Origin: Candidatus Thermofonsia Clade 1 bacterium
Lineage (GTDB): Bacteria > Chloroflexota > Anaerolineae > Aggregatilineales > UBA2796
Length of the DNA stretch: 64,000 bases
Assembly (NCBI GenBank): GCA_002794705.1
Contig: PGTK01000010.1
Span: forward strand, 1 to 64,000
Reading direction: 5' to 3'
Both the position numbers and the translations under genes were made by a program. Below the pieces are notes generated by a model. That model did not search any database and had not been told where the DNA came from. It saw only the letters and a program-made list of their open reading frames with translations. Each line of letters starts with the position of its first letter. The first letter of the stretch is position 1. Below are positions 55,118 to 64,000 of this stretch, one piece after another.

Positions 55118-55140
55118 CATGGTCGGCAGTGCCGACCATG
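55118..55140 (-). terminator. Perfect palindrome after rho, probable terminator
   Basis: CATGGTCGGCA and its exact complement flank a single central base (11-1-11). Read on the minus strand it is followed by TCTTTTG, so it could end the rho transcript. The tight centre means the loop must open a few pairs; a protein-binding site is also possible. Confidence 0.65.
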
Positions 55141-55157
55141 CATGGGGATGAGTTCGA

Positions 55158-56432
55158 TCAGCCTTTTTCGAGCGAGTCGAGGAATTCTTCGTTGCTCTCG
55201 GTCATGCGTAGGCGGCTGATCAATGCCTCCATTGCGCCGACTAGTCCCAAGCCCGCGCCATTCGGTGGATCAGCGATCATCTGGCTGATCATGCGGCGCA
55301 TCGTCCAGACCCGCGCCAAAACGTCTGGACCGAGCAAGAGTTCCTCACGGCGCGTGGATGATTTCTCAATATCAAAGGCGGGGAAAATACGCCGCTCCTG
55401 CAAGCGACGGCTGAGCGTAAGCTCCATGTTACCCGTCCCCTTGAATTCCTCGTAGATCACGTCATCCATGCGGCTGCCAGTATCCACAAGGCAGGTGGCG
55501 ACAATGGTCAGAGAGCCGCCTTCCTCCACGTTGCGCGCCGCGCCGAAGAAATGCTTGGGCGGATAGAGCGCTGAGGGGTCAAGACCGCCCGTCAAGGTGC
55601 GCCCGGAAGGCGGCACGGTCAGATTGTAGGCGCGGGTCAGGCGCGTGATGCTATCCAGCAGGATCACCACGTGCCGCTTGATCTCCACAAGGCGCTTAGC
55701 GCGCTCCAGCGCCATCTCTGCCACGCGCACATGATTCGTCACGGGATCGTCAAAGGTCGAGCTGATGACCTCCGCCTCTACAGAGCGATCAATGTCAGTG
55801 ACTTCTTCCGGACGCTCGCCGATCAGCACGATCATCAAATGGACATCAGGATAATTGCGGCTGATGGCGTTGGCGATCTCTTTCAGCACTGTGGTCTTAC
55901 CGGCTTTGGGCGGCGAGACGATCAAGCCGCGCTGACCCTTGCCAATCGGCGCAATTAGGTTGATGAGGCGCGTAGAGAGGATGCGCGGATTGGTCTCAAG
56001 GTTGAAACGGACATTCGGGAAGATCGGCGTGAGGTTTTCGAAGAGCGGGCGCGTGCGCGAGGTCTCAGGGTCAAGTCCGTTGACTGCCTCAACGCGCAAC
56101 AGACCGTAATAGCGCTCTGTCTCTTTAGGCGGGCGCACCTGCCCGATCACCATATCGCCCGTGCGCAAGCCGAAACGCCGAATCTGCGCCTGACTGACGT
56201 AAATATCTTCCGGACCGGGCAAATAATGCTCAGAGCGCAAAAAGCCGATCCCCTCATCAACAATTTCCAGCACGCCGCCGCGCAGCTCATGTCCCTGCTT
56301 TTCTGCCTTGTCGCGCAAAAGCCGCAGGATCAAATCAGGCTTTTTCAGGCGACTGTAGCCCGCAATGCCCACGTCGCGGGCGAGGGCGCGGAGCGACTCT
56401 AACGTCTGCTGTTCGAGTTCTGCAATATCCAT
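55158..56432 (-). CDS. rho: Transcription termination factor Rho
   Basis: A 424-residue Rho hexamer subunit. The N-terminal Rho_N helical part (about 1-45) precedes the RNA-binding cold-shock-like domain (about 50-120: [15 protein letters not shown] and [14 protein letters not shown]). The ATPase has Walker [10 protein letters not shown] (about 173-181), Walker [12 protein letters not shown] and the Q-loop and R-loop regions ([17 protein letters not shown]). Rho ends transcripts by pulling on nascent RNA. There is no long insertion. A leader of about 150 bases lies between its promoter and start, which fits the known autogenous control in other bacteria. Confidence 0.97.
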   Translation of the reverse strand: MDIAELEQQTLESLRALARDVGIAGYSRLKKPDLILRLLRDKAEKQGHELRGGVLEIVDEGIGFLRSEHYLPGPEDIYVSQAQIRRFGLRTGDMVIGQVRPPKETERYYGLLRVEAVNGLDPETSRTRPLFENLTPIFPNVRFNLETNPRILSTRLINLIAPIGKGQRGLIVSPPKAGKTTVLKEIANAISRNYPDVHLMIVLIGERPEEVTDIDRSVEAEVISSTFDDPVTNHVRVAEMALERAKRLVEIKRHVVILLDSITRLTRAYNLTVPPSGRTLTGGLDPSALYPPKHFFGAARNVEEGGSLTIVATCLVDTGSRMDDVIYEEFKGTGNMELTLSRRLQERRIFPAFDIEKSSTRREELLLGPDVLARVWTMRRMISQMIADPPNGAGLGLVGAMEALISRLRMTESNEEFLDSLEKG

Positions 56433-56591
56433 ACGTATATGCGTCTCCGAAGCGATAGGTCTTGTAAAACTTGAAGGGATTTGGGATTCAAAAGGCTGTG
56501 AAGTGGCGAGCCTCAGCCGTGTAGCGGTATCAGCTATAGCTATGTGGATTCGACCGATTAAGGCAGAGGGCTGCGCGGAAGTCCGCTCATA

Positions 56592-56619
56592 ATCATAGCA
56601 TAATCTGCTAGGCTGTCAA
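56592..56619 (-). promoter_or_regulatory. Promoter of rho
   Basis: On the minus strand TTGACA (56619-56614) and TATGAT (56597-56592) are 16 bases apart. The predicted start is near 56585. Confidence 0.8.
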
Positions 56620-56633
56620 TAAGCGCAGCTGAC

Positions 56634-57560
56634 CTATTCCTCGCCCGTCACAGCGCTACGCGGATCGAGCATCAGCGGCGCGCCCTCGCGCCTAAAGCGC
56701 CCCGTACGCTGCAGATCGTCAAACAGCGGATTGAGCAGAAAAGCGATCTGCCATGCCTGCGCAGCGCGCTTGTCAAATTTGCCAATCTTGTTCACGCCGA
56801 TCAGCGCGCTCGCCTTGATCGCCGCCTGCATAAAGGCGACTGCTTTCGGCAACGCACTGAAGACGGGCAAACAGACCCGCTCACCCTCCACCAATGTGAG
56901 CGCCTGCCACATTTGCGCAGGCGCCTCCCAAGCAGGTCGCCGCGAATCTTGCCGCGCCAGCACAAAAATGAAGTTGCCGCGCACAGCCTCCACAAGTGCT
57001 GCCGCCTCTATCGGCGTGAGCGACCCATCAGGCGTGATATCACGTGCTGCAGTGCGCTGCACGCGCTCTAACGTGCTGAGGTGCGTGTAATCGCGCTCAC
57101 CACGACTCAACACAGCGTGACCGTCCAGCAGGCGCTCCGTCAAGACGCGCACATAGCCGATCTGCTCCAACTCCCCCACCATCTGCGCCAATGTGACGCG
57201 CTGCGCCGCCTCGCCCTGCCAAACCGACGGCAATTTAGGCGCGTCGGCAGCCGCATCCAACATGATCAGGCGTCCGCCCAAGCGCAACGCCCTCAACGCT
57301 GCTTGCAAAAACGCCTCGCGCTCAGCTAGCAGCGCGCCCTGCACCAACAGCGCGTCAAACGCCTCCGATTCAGGTTGAAACGGCGCGCCGCCATTCGGAT
57401 CGTAAACGCTCACAGAAAGATCAGGGCGCGCCGCCACCACAGACTCTGCCTGCTCAGGCGCGCCTACATACAGCAAGCGTACCACGCCGCCGCTAGGCGG
57501 CAAATGGCGCAATAACTCGCCTAGAGCAGCCCGCCAAGTCGAATCGGATAAGAGCGCCAT
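56634..57560 (-). CDS. Methyltransferase-like protein of unknown function
   Basis: A 308-residue protein. The first 150 residues look like a Rossmann-type methyltransferase fold that has drifted: VVRLLYVGAPEQAESV is at the motif I position but lacks the G-x-G-x-G loop, and ALRALRLGGRLIMLDAA resembles the strand-4/5 region. The second half (about 190-308) is a separate conserved region ending in a basic stretch. It may be a non-catalytic relative. It directly abuts the upstream 91-residue gene (TGAATG). Confidence 0.6.
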   Translation of the reverse strand: MALLSDSTWRAALGELLRHLPPSGGVVRLLYVGAPEQAESVVAARPDLSVSVYDPNGGAPFQPESEAFDALLVQGALLAEREAFLQAALRALRLGGRLIMLDAAADAPKLPSVWQGEAAQRVTLAQMVGELEQIGYVRVLTERLLDGHAVLSRGERDYTHLSTLERVQRTAARDITPDGSLTPIEAAALVEAVRGNFIFVLARQDSRRPAWEAPAQMWQALTLVEGERVCLPVFSALPKAVAFMQAAIKASALIGVNKIGKFDKRAAQAWQIAFLLNPLFDDLQRTGRFRREGAPLMLDPRSAVTGEE

Positions 57561-57836
57561 TCAGCCCCTGCCAAGCACGTTGCGCATCAGCGAGACGAAC
57601 TCATCCCACTCCTCTTGAAAGAAGTGAATGGTCACGTTGCCCATGCCCAGCTCAAGATGGTACTGAATCTCGCCGTCTGGCTCCTGCGAGAGCCATAAAC
57701 TGTAATTCTCGGTCTCAGCCAGCACCTCAGTCGGCATCTCGACCTCAGGCTGGATATCGGCTGGGCGCTCTTTCTCCTGCTTGGAGGCGTCGGAGGCGCC
57801 TTTATCAGTCGGACGCGGCTTCTCTTGCTTGCTCAT
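57561..57836 (-). CDS. Small acidic protein of unknown function
   Basis: A 91-residue protein. The first 35 residues are charged and disordered (rich in Lys, Glu, Pro). The rest forms a compact strand-helix unit: YSLWLSQEPDGEIQYHLELG, then VTIHFFQEEWDEFVSLM. I recognise no family. It is the middle gene of a three-gene run with gaps of 0-3 bases. Confidence 0.6.
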   Translation of the reverse strand: MSKQEKPRPTDKGASDASKQEKERPADIQPEVEMPTEVLAETENYSLWLSQEPDGEIQYHLELGMGNVTIHFFQEEWDEFVSLMRNVLGRG

Positions 57837-57839
57837 GAG

Positions 57840-58124
57840 CTACTCCGCCTCAGCGAGGTCTTCAAGGTACTCTTTGCCCAGTTTGGTCAGCACGAGCTTG
57901 CCCTCAGCGATCCGCAAAACGCCCATCTTGACCAAGTCCTTAGCGTAAGGCGAGTCAGCGGAAAGTGGCGCGCCGCGCTCCGCCGCGGCTGCCGCCTCAT
58001 GCAGCGCCCTCAGTTGCGCCTCACTGATATCATCCAGCAAGGCAAGCTGGGCGCGCAGACGGCGCACTTCGCGCTCACGGATGCGCGCCTTGCGCTCACG
58101 GTCGTTTAACGTAGTGCGTGGCAT
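57840..58124 (-). CDS. Small helical protein with winged-helix-like C-terminus
   Basis: A 94-residue protein. A basic coiled stretch (RERKARIREREVRRLRAQLALLDD) is followed by DLVKMGVLRIAEGKLVLTKLGKEYL, which looks like the end of a winged-helix DNA-binding domain. The ATG at 58124 is preceded by AAGGAA with 9-base spacing; the frame to 58331 runs through the neighbouring acetyltransferase and is not real. It may regulate the two genes downstream; this is a guess. Confidence 0.6.
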   Translation of the reverse strand: MPRTTLNDRERKARIREREVRRLRAQLALLDDISEAQLRALHEAAAAAERGAPLSADSPYAKDLVKMGVLRIAEGKLVLTKLGKEYLEDLAEAE

Positions 58125-58146
58125 GTTCAGTTTCCTTTCAAAGTCT

Positions 58147-59124
58147 TCAATTGATGTAAGCGGTCGCTTGCCCAAGCGTGCGGCTGAACAAGCAGGCTTT
58201 GCCGCTATCATCCTTCGGGCGGCGCCAGCCGGCTTGCTCAATGGCGACCAATCGTTCGCCGCGTGCCAAGAGCATATGGCGCACACTTGGCACGCCCAGC
58301 GTAGCGCCAAGCGCACGGGCCGCCTGCGCAATAGACGCCAAACCGCCTACCCGTGCATCCAAATAGGTCAGGTTGAACTCAGGTGGCATTTTGCGGTAAG
58401 GCGAGCCGACATAGCCGATCAGCACGCCATCTATGTGTGCCGAATTGTGCTGAATGCCGTGCCACAACCAGACCATGCCCCCTTCGATCAAAGCGCGCAG
58501 GCGAGCATCGGTGAGGCGGCGGCACTGCCAGCGCGCCTCAATTGTGCTAACCTGCACATTGGCAAAATGGGGCGAGCTATCCAAAAAAGCGCGGAGGGAG
58601 GACAAATGCTCCAGTGTACAAGGCTGAAAGGTCTGGGCGCGGACGGCGCTAGGCTGCACACGGGCGCTATAGCGCCAAAACTGCGCTACCTGCCGAAACT
58701 GGAAGGTCGCTGCCATGCGATGGACGGGCGCATTGCCAACATCGGTGCAAAAGCGCACCTCTCCAGACTCCTCGCCACTAGCATGATGCAGCGCCTCCGC
58801 TAGTGCCACGCCATAGGCGTGAATAGCGCGCCCAATGCCCTGCCCACGCAGCGTCGGATCAACGCGAATGCCCTCCAGCCACCACTCGCCCGCCCCAAAA
58901 CGAGTCAGCTTAGCGGCGCCTGCCAAACGACCATCAGGCAGGCAGCCAGCATAAAACATGCCCTCAGAGTCAGCGATCCACGCCTCAAAAACATCCATCA
59001 AGTAGTCATTGCCGCCCCATGTTTGAGCAGCAATGGCTTCTAACACCTCCCGATCCGCCGCTGTGACGGGGCGGAAGGTCAGCTCAGGATGAGTCGAGTC
59101 GGGCAGATGCAGAAGCGGCTGCAT
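58147..59124 (-). CDS. GNAT family acetyltransferase (two-domain)
   Basis: A 325-residue protein. The N-terminal GNAT domain has WWLEGIRVDPTLRGQGIGRAI (motif A with R-G-x-G-I-G). The C-terminal half may be a second, weaker GNAT-like fold. The substrate is unknown. It lies 12 bases after pnp and before three small genes, all in one direction, so it probably belongs to the rpsO-pnp transcription unit. Confidence 0.83.
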   Translation of the reverse strand: MQPLLHLPDSTHPELTFRPVTAADREVLEAIAAQTWGGNDYLMDVFEAWIADSEGMFYAGCLPDGRLAGAAKLTRFGAGEWWLEGIRVDPTLRGQGIGRAIHAYGVALAEALHHASGEESGEVRFCTDVGNAPVHRMAATFQFRQVAQFWRYSARVQPSAVRAQTFQPCTLEHLSSLRAFLDSSPHFANVQVSTIEARWQCRRLTDARLRALIEGGMVWLWHGIQHNSAHIDGVLIGYVGSPYRKMPPEFNLTYLDARVGGLASIAQAARALGATLGVPSVRHMLLARGERLVAIEQAGWRRPKDDSGKACLFSRTLGQATAYIN

Positions 59125-59136
59125 GATGCGGGTCTG

Positions 59137-61416
59137 TTAGCGCCTACCACCATGCCCGCCGCCGCGTCCGCCGCGCTCACCCCGCTCAGGTCCGCCGCCG
59201 CGTCCGCCGCGCTCAGAGCTAGCGCTACGTCCGCCGCCGCTGCCGCCACTCGGACGCGCCCCACGGTCGCGCTCACGCGCCTCTTCAAGCGTCCAGCCCT
59301 CCAAGACCGCCTGACGGCTTAAGCGCACCTTGCCCGTCGGATCGATCGAAGTGACCATGACCATCAGCTCATCGCCGACGGAAACCTCATCCTCGATATT
59401 CTCAATGCGCCGATCCGAGAGTTGACTGATGTGGACGAGTCCCTCCTTATTGGGCAAAAACTCGACGAAAGCGCCGTATGGCTCAATGCGCGTGACGCGC
59501 CCCGTGTAGATACTGCCCGGCACAGCCTCCTCAGTCATACTCTGGACAATCTCTAGGACTTTCTCAGCGTTGGCGCCCACCTCAGAGGAGATATAGACCG
59601 TGCCGTCCTCTTGGATGTCAATCTTGACCTTGTACTTATCCTGCAGACCGCGCACGTTCTTGCCGCCCGGACCGATCAGCGCGCCGATCTTATCCACGTC
59701 AATCTTGGTGACCAGCATACGCGGCGCATAGCGGCTCAGCTGCTTGCGCGGCTCGCTGATCACAGCAGTCATGACCTCAAGAATCTTCAGACGCGCCTTG
59801 CGCGCCTGCTCAAGCGCCTCGCCCATCATCGCGTCCGAGACGCCCTTGATTTTCAAGTCCATCTGCAGCGCAGTGATGCCCTTCGCCGTACCCGCGACCT
59901 TGAAGTCCATATCGCCGATGTGATCCTCAAGACCCTGAATATCAGTCAGGATCACATAGCGCTCGCCGTCACTGATCAAGCCCATAGCAATGCCGGCTAC
60001 AGGCGCCCGAATTGGCACACCTGCGTCCATCAGTGCCAACGTGCTAGCACAGACCGAAGCCATCGAAGTGCTGCCATTGCTGGAAAGCACCTCGCTCACC
60101 ACGCGCACAGTATACGGGAAAACATCCTCATCAGGGATCACATAGCGCAGCGCAGTCTCCGCCAAAGCACCATGCCCGATCTCACGCCGCTTCGGTCCAC
60201 GCAGCGCCGTGGTCTCGCCACTGGCAAAAGGCGGCATATTGTAATGGTGCATGTAGCGCTTTTCATCCTCAGGATCAAGCCCGTCAAGCTGCTGGACATC
60301 GCCGGGCGTGCCGAGCGTCGCCACGCTCAACACCTGAGTCAAGCCGCGCTGGAACAAGCCTGAGCCATGTACACGCGGCAACAGCCCGACCTCAGCATAA
60401 AGCGGGCGAATCTCATCAGGCTTGCGCCCATCCGGGCGAATGCCCTCGTCAAGGATGCGGCGGCGCACTTCCTCAGCGACCACATCCTCATAACTCGCCA
60501 TGATCTCCTGCGGACTGAACGCGCCTGCCTCAGCAGCAGCCTCCAAAGGCGTGCTGTACTCCGCCACCAGCTCATCGCGCAGGTCGCCCAGCTCAGCCGC
60601 ACGCGAGTCGCGGTCAGTGTACTGCGCAATGATATTGGCGATCTGGCTAGCCGCCCGCGTGCGCACGCGCTCCATCAGCTCAGTGTTCGGCTTGGCAGGC
60701 ACATACTCCGATTTCGGCTTGCCGACCTTCGCCCGCATTTCCTCCTGCAGGGCGATGACGGGCTGCATGGCTTGGTGCGCCAAAGAGAGCGCACGCACCA
60801 CAGTGGCTTCATCCACCTCGTTAGCGCCGCACTCCACCATAATGATGGCATCCTTCGTGCCGGCGACGCGCAGGTCAAGGTCGCTATTGACCATCTGCGA
60901 AAATGACGGGTTGACCACCAACTCGCCGTCAATCAGACCAATGCGCACAGCGCCGACCGGTCCATCCCATGGGATATTTGAGATCATCAAAGCAGCGCTG
61001 GCGCCGATGATGCACAACATATCCGTAGCATGTTCCTGATCGTGGCTGAGCGCCGTGATGATGATCTGAACCTCGTTACGCAGGTCTTTAGGGAACAGCG
61101 GACGCAGAGGACGATCAGTGACGCGGCTGGTCAGAATGGCTTGTTCTGCCGGGCGCCCCTCACGGCGGAAAAATGAGCCGGGGATCCGCCCTGCTGCATA
61201 CAGACGCTCTTCATATTCAACTGTCAGAGGGAAAAAATCAACGCCTTCGCGCACATTTTTGCTCATGGTTGCAGTGGCAAGGATGACCGTATCGCCAAGC
61301 CGTACCGTGACGGCGCCGCCCGCCTGCATGGCGAACTTGCCCGTCTCGATGATGACCTCTTCCTTGCCGAGCATGGCTGTAAAGCGATGACTCGCTACCA
61401 ATTCGCCGTTGCTCAT
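59137..61416 (-). CDS. pnp: Polyribonucleotide nucleotidyltransferase (PNPase)
   Basis: A 759-residue PNPase. It has two RNase PH domains (about 10-230 and 320-550, with [27 protein letters not shown] and GSSMASV-like [20 protein letters not shown]), a KH domain (about 560-620, [16 protein letters not shown]) and an S1 domain (about 625-695). The last ~45 residues are an Arg-Gly-Gly-rich tail that is unusual for PNPase and may bind RNA. The enzyme degrades RNA 3'-5' using phosphate. It follows rpsO, the classic arrangement. Confidence 0.97.
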   Translation of the reverse strand: MSNGELVASHRFTAMLGKEEVIIETGKFAMQAGGAVTVRLGDTVILATATMSKNVREGVDFFPLTVEYEERLYAAGRIPGSFFRREGRPAEQAILTSRVTDRPLRPLFPKDLRNEVQIIITALSHDQEHATDMLCIIGASAALMISNIPWDGPVGAVRIGLIDGELVVNPSFSQMVNSDLDLRVAGTKDAIIMVECGANEVDEATVVRALSLAHQAMQPVIALQEEMRAKVGKPKSEYVPAKPNTELMERVRTRAASQIANIIAQYTDRDSRAAELGDLRDELVAEYSTPLEAAAEAGAFSPQEIMASYEDVVAEEVRRRILDEGIRPDGRKPDEIRPLYAEVGLLPRVHGSGLFQRGLTQVLSVATLGTPGDVQQLDGLDPEDEKRYMHHYNMPPFASGETTALRGPKRREIGHGALAETALRYVIPDEDVFPYTVRVVSEVLSSNGSTSMASVCASTLALMDAGVPIRAPVAGIAMGLISDGERYVILTDIQGLEDHIGDMDFKVAGTAKGITALQMDLKIKGVSDAMMGEALEQARKARLKILEVMTAVISEPRKQLSRYAPRMLVTKIDVDKIGALIGPGGKNVRGLQDKYKVKIDIQEDGTVYISSEVGANAEKVLEIVQSMTEEAVPGSIYTGRVTRIEPYGAFVEFLPNKEGLVHISQLSDRRIENIEDEVSVGDELMVMVTSIDPTGKVRLSRQAVLEGWTLEEARERDRGARPSGGSGGGRSASSERGGRGGGPERGERGGRGGGHGGRR

Positions 61417-61466
61417 AGACTGGGAATGACTCCTTGAGGATCGTTTTGACTATACAACACAAATCA

Positions 61467-61525
61467 GCGCAGGTCGCTGCGCCTTAGGGAAAGGGGCTGA
61501 GATCGCGTCCTGCGGCGATCTCAGC
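61467..61525 (-). promoter_or_regulatory. Two stem-loops between rpsO and pnp
   Basis: A perfect 10-bp stem (61496-61505 with 61516-61525) and a 6-bp stem GCGCAG/CTGCGC (61467-61472 with 61477-61482) lie in the gap. In other bacteria hairpins here serve partial termination and RNase III processing of the pnp message; that role is inferred. Confidence 0.6.
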
Positions 61526-61541
61526 AATTGCGATACGCTCC

Positions 61542-61823
61542 TTAACGCCGCACGTAATCGCGCAGACCAAGCCGCTCGATCAGCGCCTTGTACGCCTCAG
61601 GATCGCGCCGATGCAGATACTTCAAATGGCGCAAACGCTGACCCACCAACTTGAGCAAGCCGCGCCGCGAATGCTCATCATGCTTGTGAACCTTCAAATG
61701 CTCAGTCAGTTGGCTGATGCGCGTGGTGAGAATGGCGACCTGGACTTCAGGCGAGCCTGTGTCCGTCTCATGACGCGCAAACGACTTGAGAATTTCCGCT
61801 TTTTCGTCTTTGGCTAGACCCAT
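61542..61823 (-). CDS. rpsO: Ribosomal protein S15
   Basis: A 93-residue S15 with [29 protein letters not shown] and [21 protein letters not shown], which bind 16S rRNA. It is all-helical, as expected. The ATG at 61823 gives the family length; a longer frame to 61856 adds a Trp-rich stretch not found in S15. It heads the rpsO-pnp operon. Confidence 0.98.
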   Translation of the reverse strand: MGLAKDEKAEILKSFARHETDTGSPEVQVAILTTRISQLTEHLKVHKHDEHSRRGLLKLVGQRLRHLKYLHRRDPEAYKALIERLGLRDYVRR

Positions 61824-61899
61824 GGCGTTCCATCTGCCTTTCTGCCACCAAAACAAGCCGAACGCATGGCTTGTCGGTCAAGAGGATACATCACTCGGC

Positions 61900-61928
61900 A
61901 TTATAGCAGGACTCATGCCATAGGGCAA
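61900..61928 (-). promoter_or_regulatory. Promoter of the rpsO-pnp operon
   Basis: On the minus strand TTGCCC (61928-61923) and a perfect TATAAT (61905-61900) are 17 bases apart, about 70 bases before the rpsO start. Confidence 0.78.
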
Positions 61929-61960
61929 CAGCCGAGATGCGCCCACAGCCTGAATCCGCG

Positions 61961-62464
61961 CTAAACTTGCCCGCTGTGCAGCTTGTTCATAGCGCTGTGC
62001 AAACCGCGTAGCGCATCTACAGCGTGATTGCCCCATGTGCGCTCCATATGATACTGCCAGTCCCATGCTGCCTGATGCATGAGCAGCGTGTTGCCCGTGG
62101 CGTAGCCCTCATCAAAGATGATCAGGGCGCGTTTGACATCGCGGTACATGCCGACGATCGCCTCTGAAAGCGAACCGACTATCGGCGCACTCCACTCATG
62201 AGCGTCCTGCACTTGCCAAAAGAGCGTCAACTCATCAAAGCCCGGAAAATTGGTCAGCTCATCAACGTGCGGCTGAATTCGCTCTTCAGGCGGCGCCTGC
62301 TCAGGCAGGAAGAGTCCTGCGCTGTACAGATTCGCCACAAGGATCGCGCCGCGCAACAGACGCTCCCCTAGCTCAAAAGTGTGCGATTCCTCGCAAAATT
62401 CGCAAAAACGGCGGGCATTATCCACAAAGTTGGCAACTTCAGGCGTCAAAATCCACTCAGACAT
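61961..62464 (-). CDS. DUF5063-like protein
   Basis: A 167-residue helical protein. The N-terminal pattern EVANFVDNARRFCEFCEES and the C-terminal RALIIFDEGYATGNTLLMHQAAWDWQYHMERTWGNHAVDALRGLH segment resemble the DUF5063 group, whose role is unknown. It has no signal peptide. The ATG at 62464 follows AGGTGAG with 8 bases spacing. About 290 bases upstream, up to the CtpA gene, hold only promoter-like sequence. Confidence 0.65.
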   Translation of the reverse strand: MSEWILTPEVANFVDNARRFCEFCEESHTFELGERLLRGAILVANLYSAGLFLPEQAPPEERIQPHVDELTNFPGFDELTLFWQVQDAHEWSAPIVGSLSEAIVGMYRDVKRALIIFDEGYATGNTLLMHQAAWDWQYHMERTWGNHAVDALRGLHSAMNKLHSGQV

Positions 62465-62701
62465 AACAGCACTCACCTGATCTCGGCGCACTATCTCTAA
62501 ACCATTGGATATGAAATTTGGACGCTCGTCAAGTGGCACTGTCTATCAATTTTTCGGCACAAGTCTGCACTGACAGGGAGTGGGATAGGACTGCTCGTTC
62601 GGAGCGTTGCAAGCGCAAGAGCATCGCATTGACTGTTGCATAGGGTCATTTGCTGAGTGTCGCAGTTACAGCCGCCCGCTATCGCCCTTATTTTGCAAGG
62701 A

Positions 62702-62710
62702 TGTTATAAT
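62702..62710 (+). promoter_or_regulatory. Extended -10 promoter of the CtpA protease gene
   Basis: TGTTATAAT is a perfect extended -10 (TGnTATAAT). No -35 of note lies at the standard distance. The start codon follows about 40 bases after the expected transcript start. Confidence 0.65.
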
Positions 62711-62754
62711 TAAGCGTATCGCACGCAAGTAAAGCTGAAGTGAGAGCTTTTACC

Positions 62755-63969
62755 ATGAGACGTTTGTTGCATATCGTGTGTGTGGTCGCATTGATCGGCG
62801 GCGTGTTCAGCACGGGCGTATTCGTAGGCAGCCAGACGCCCGTTGTTTCAGCGCAAGGCGGCACGCCCAGCAGCCTTGAGCGCACCTTCGCGCCCTTTTG
62901 GGAGGCGTGGAACTTGATCAAGCGCACCTTTGTGCGCGCTGATCAGCTGGATGATACCAAAATGATGGAAGGCGCGCTACGCGGCTTAGTGCAATCCTTG
63001 GGCGATGATCGCAGCGCCTACCTCGATCCTGTTGCTTTTGAACAGCAGACCAGCCGTCTGCAAAGTGAGTATGAAGGCATTGGCGCGAGCGTCCGCAAGG
63101 ATGAGGTGACCGGCGGCGTACGGATTGTGCGCACCTTCGAAGGCTCTCCGGCGCGCTCTGTGTTGCGCGAAGGCGATATCATCTTGACAGTAGACGGGCA
63201 AGATATCACATCGCTCTCACTGACAGAGGCGGTCAGCAAGATTCGCGGTCCGTCTGGCTCAAGCGTGCGTCTGGGCATTTTGCGGCGCGGCGAACGCGAC
63301 GTTTTCGAAGTAGTGGTGCGCCGTGCGCGCATCAAGCAAGAGATCATCACGGTTGCGCTCTTCGAAGGCAACATCGGCTATATCGGACTCTCACAGTTCA
63401 CTGATACAAGCGCTGAGGATGTCTCAAACGCATTAGCGCAACTGGATGCTAACAACTTAAACGGCTTGATCCTCGATATGCGCAACGATCCGGGCGGCCC
63501 GCTCTCTTCAGCGCTGAACGTGGCGAGTCTATTCCTGCGCGACGGCACAATCATCCTTGAGCGCGGGCGGCGCAGCCGCACAGAGATTCGCTACGATTCA
63601 AACGCAGCGCAACTCGAGGCACAGGGCTACACACTCGCGCCCGACGTGCCAATGGTGGTCATCTTGAATCAGGCGAGCGCCAGCGCCAGCGAATTGGTGG
63701 CAGGCGCCCTGCAGGATCGCGGGCGGGCAAAGGTAGTCGGCACGGTCTCGTTCGGCAAAGGCTCGATTCAGACGTGGAATACGCTCAGCAATGGCGGCGG
63801 ACTGATCATCACCATAGCGAATTTCTTCAAGCCAAGCGGCGGCGTGATTGACGGCATCGGCATCATCCCGGACGTATTCGTGCCATGGACAGAAGAGCAA
63901 CAAGAGGCGCGTCCGAACTACGATCCGCAGCTGAGCGAGGCGATCTGGTTGCTGCGCGGACGCTTCTAG
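62755..63969 (+). CDS. S41 family carboxyl-terminal processing protease (CtpA-like)
   Basis: A 404-residue exported serine protease. The signal peptide or anchor (about 3-22) is followed by a helical region, a PDZ domain (about 105-190: YEGIGASVRKDEVTGGVRIV and SPARSVLREGDIILTVDGQ) and the S41 catalytic core. The Ser-Lys dyad lies in NQASASASELVAGAL and VSFGKGSIQ. Such enzymes trim C-termini and degrade misfolded or wall-linked proteins outside the cytoplasm. The ATG at 62755 follows GAGAG; a GTG at 62740 is possible. The protein is complete. Confidence 0.95.
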   Translation: MRRLLHIVCVVALIGGVFSTGVFVGSQTPVVSAQGGTPSSLERTFAPFWEAWNLIKRTFVRADQLDDTKMMEGALRGLVQSLGDDRSAYLDPVAFEQQTSRLQSEYEGIGASVRKDEVTGGVRIVRTFEGSPARSVLREGDIILTVDGQDITSLSLTEAVSKIRGPSGSSVRLGILRRGERDVFEVVVRRARIKQEIITVALFEGNIGYIGLSQFTDTSAEDVSNALAQLDANNLNGLILDMRNDPGGPLSSALNVASLFLRDGTIILERGRRSRTEIRYDSNAAQLEAQGYTLAPDVPMVVILNQASASASELVAGALQDRGRAKVVGTVSFGKGSIQTWNTLSNGGGLIITIANFFKPSGGVIDGIGIIPDVFVPWTEEQQEARPNYDPQLSEAIWLLRGRF

Positions 63970-64000
63970 GCAATACCCCCTTGCAACGCTGTGAACAGGC

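Noticed and set aside
55033..55143. N-terminal extension of sucC
   Set aside because: It runs through the palindrome after rho and reads an unconserved Cys/His-rich stretch; SucC homologues begin at the ATG used.

Overview
The window is dense with genes and has little non-coding DNA. Its GC content is fairly high and CGC/GGC codons dominate. The mix of genes suggests a member of the Chloroflexota, most like the Anaerolineae. Pointers are the exported proteins with threonine/proline-rich linkers, TIR-TPR proteins, bactofilin, a TgpA-like transglutaminase, two trehalose-synthase/alpha-glucosidase-like GH13 enzymes and a large rpoC with a TTG start. This is inference from gene content; no 16S rRNA gene lies in the window.

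Layout. 1-9,300: a DUF427 protein, a methyltransferase, two tandem TIR-TPR proteins, a bactofilin, a lone ubiX, a GH13 hydrolase with an altered first motif, and exported proteins of unknown role. 9,400-14,100: a GNAT enzyme, mreB-mreC without mreD, tRNA-Phe with a clear promoter and terminator, a second GH13 enzyme, and a GC-rich two-hairpin intergenic repeat. 14,100-17,000: a single-chain type IIG restriction-modification enzyme. 17,000-24,000: an SH3 protein, an RlmI-like rRNA methyltransferase, tRNA-Asn, a Uma2 nuclease, prmA, an LCP ligase and a repeat-tailed membrane protein. 24,000-28,900: rpoC standing alone, behind a consensus promoter and an intrinsic terminator that lies inside its leader. 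28,900-44,700: two DUF35-type zinc-ribbon proteins, a Tat-exported metallo-hydrolase, nanE, a transglutaminase, topA, a histone-deacetylase-like amidohydrolase, an adenosine-specific-kinase-family protein, mltG, a CheY-like receiver and a beta-propeller protein. 44,800-48,700: a tandem pair of GAF-PAS-cyclase proteins followed by a HIT hydrolase. 48,700-64,000: a GT39-type glycosyltransferase, a STAND NTPase, sucCD, rho, a long minus-strand run from rpsO-pnp to small unknown genes, a DUF5063-like protein and a CtpA protease.

The most interesting observation is the cyclase pair at 44,847-48,352. The upstream protein has lost the second metal-binding Asp (now Asn447) but keeps the transition-state Asn and Arg. 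The downstream protein keeps both metal Asp residues but has Gln525 and Tyr529 where Asn and Arg belong. Only a mixed dimer would hold a complete class III cyclase site, and only one per dimer, as in mammalian membrane adenylyl cyclase. The two genes overlap by one base (TGATG), which suits equal synthesis. The second notable item is the rpoC leader, which looks like an attenuator or a separate small RNA.

Start sites were chosen by ribosome binding sites and family length. Functions rest on motifs read by eye, not on database searches.
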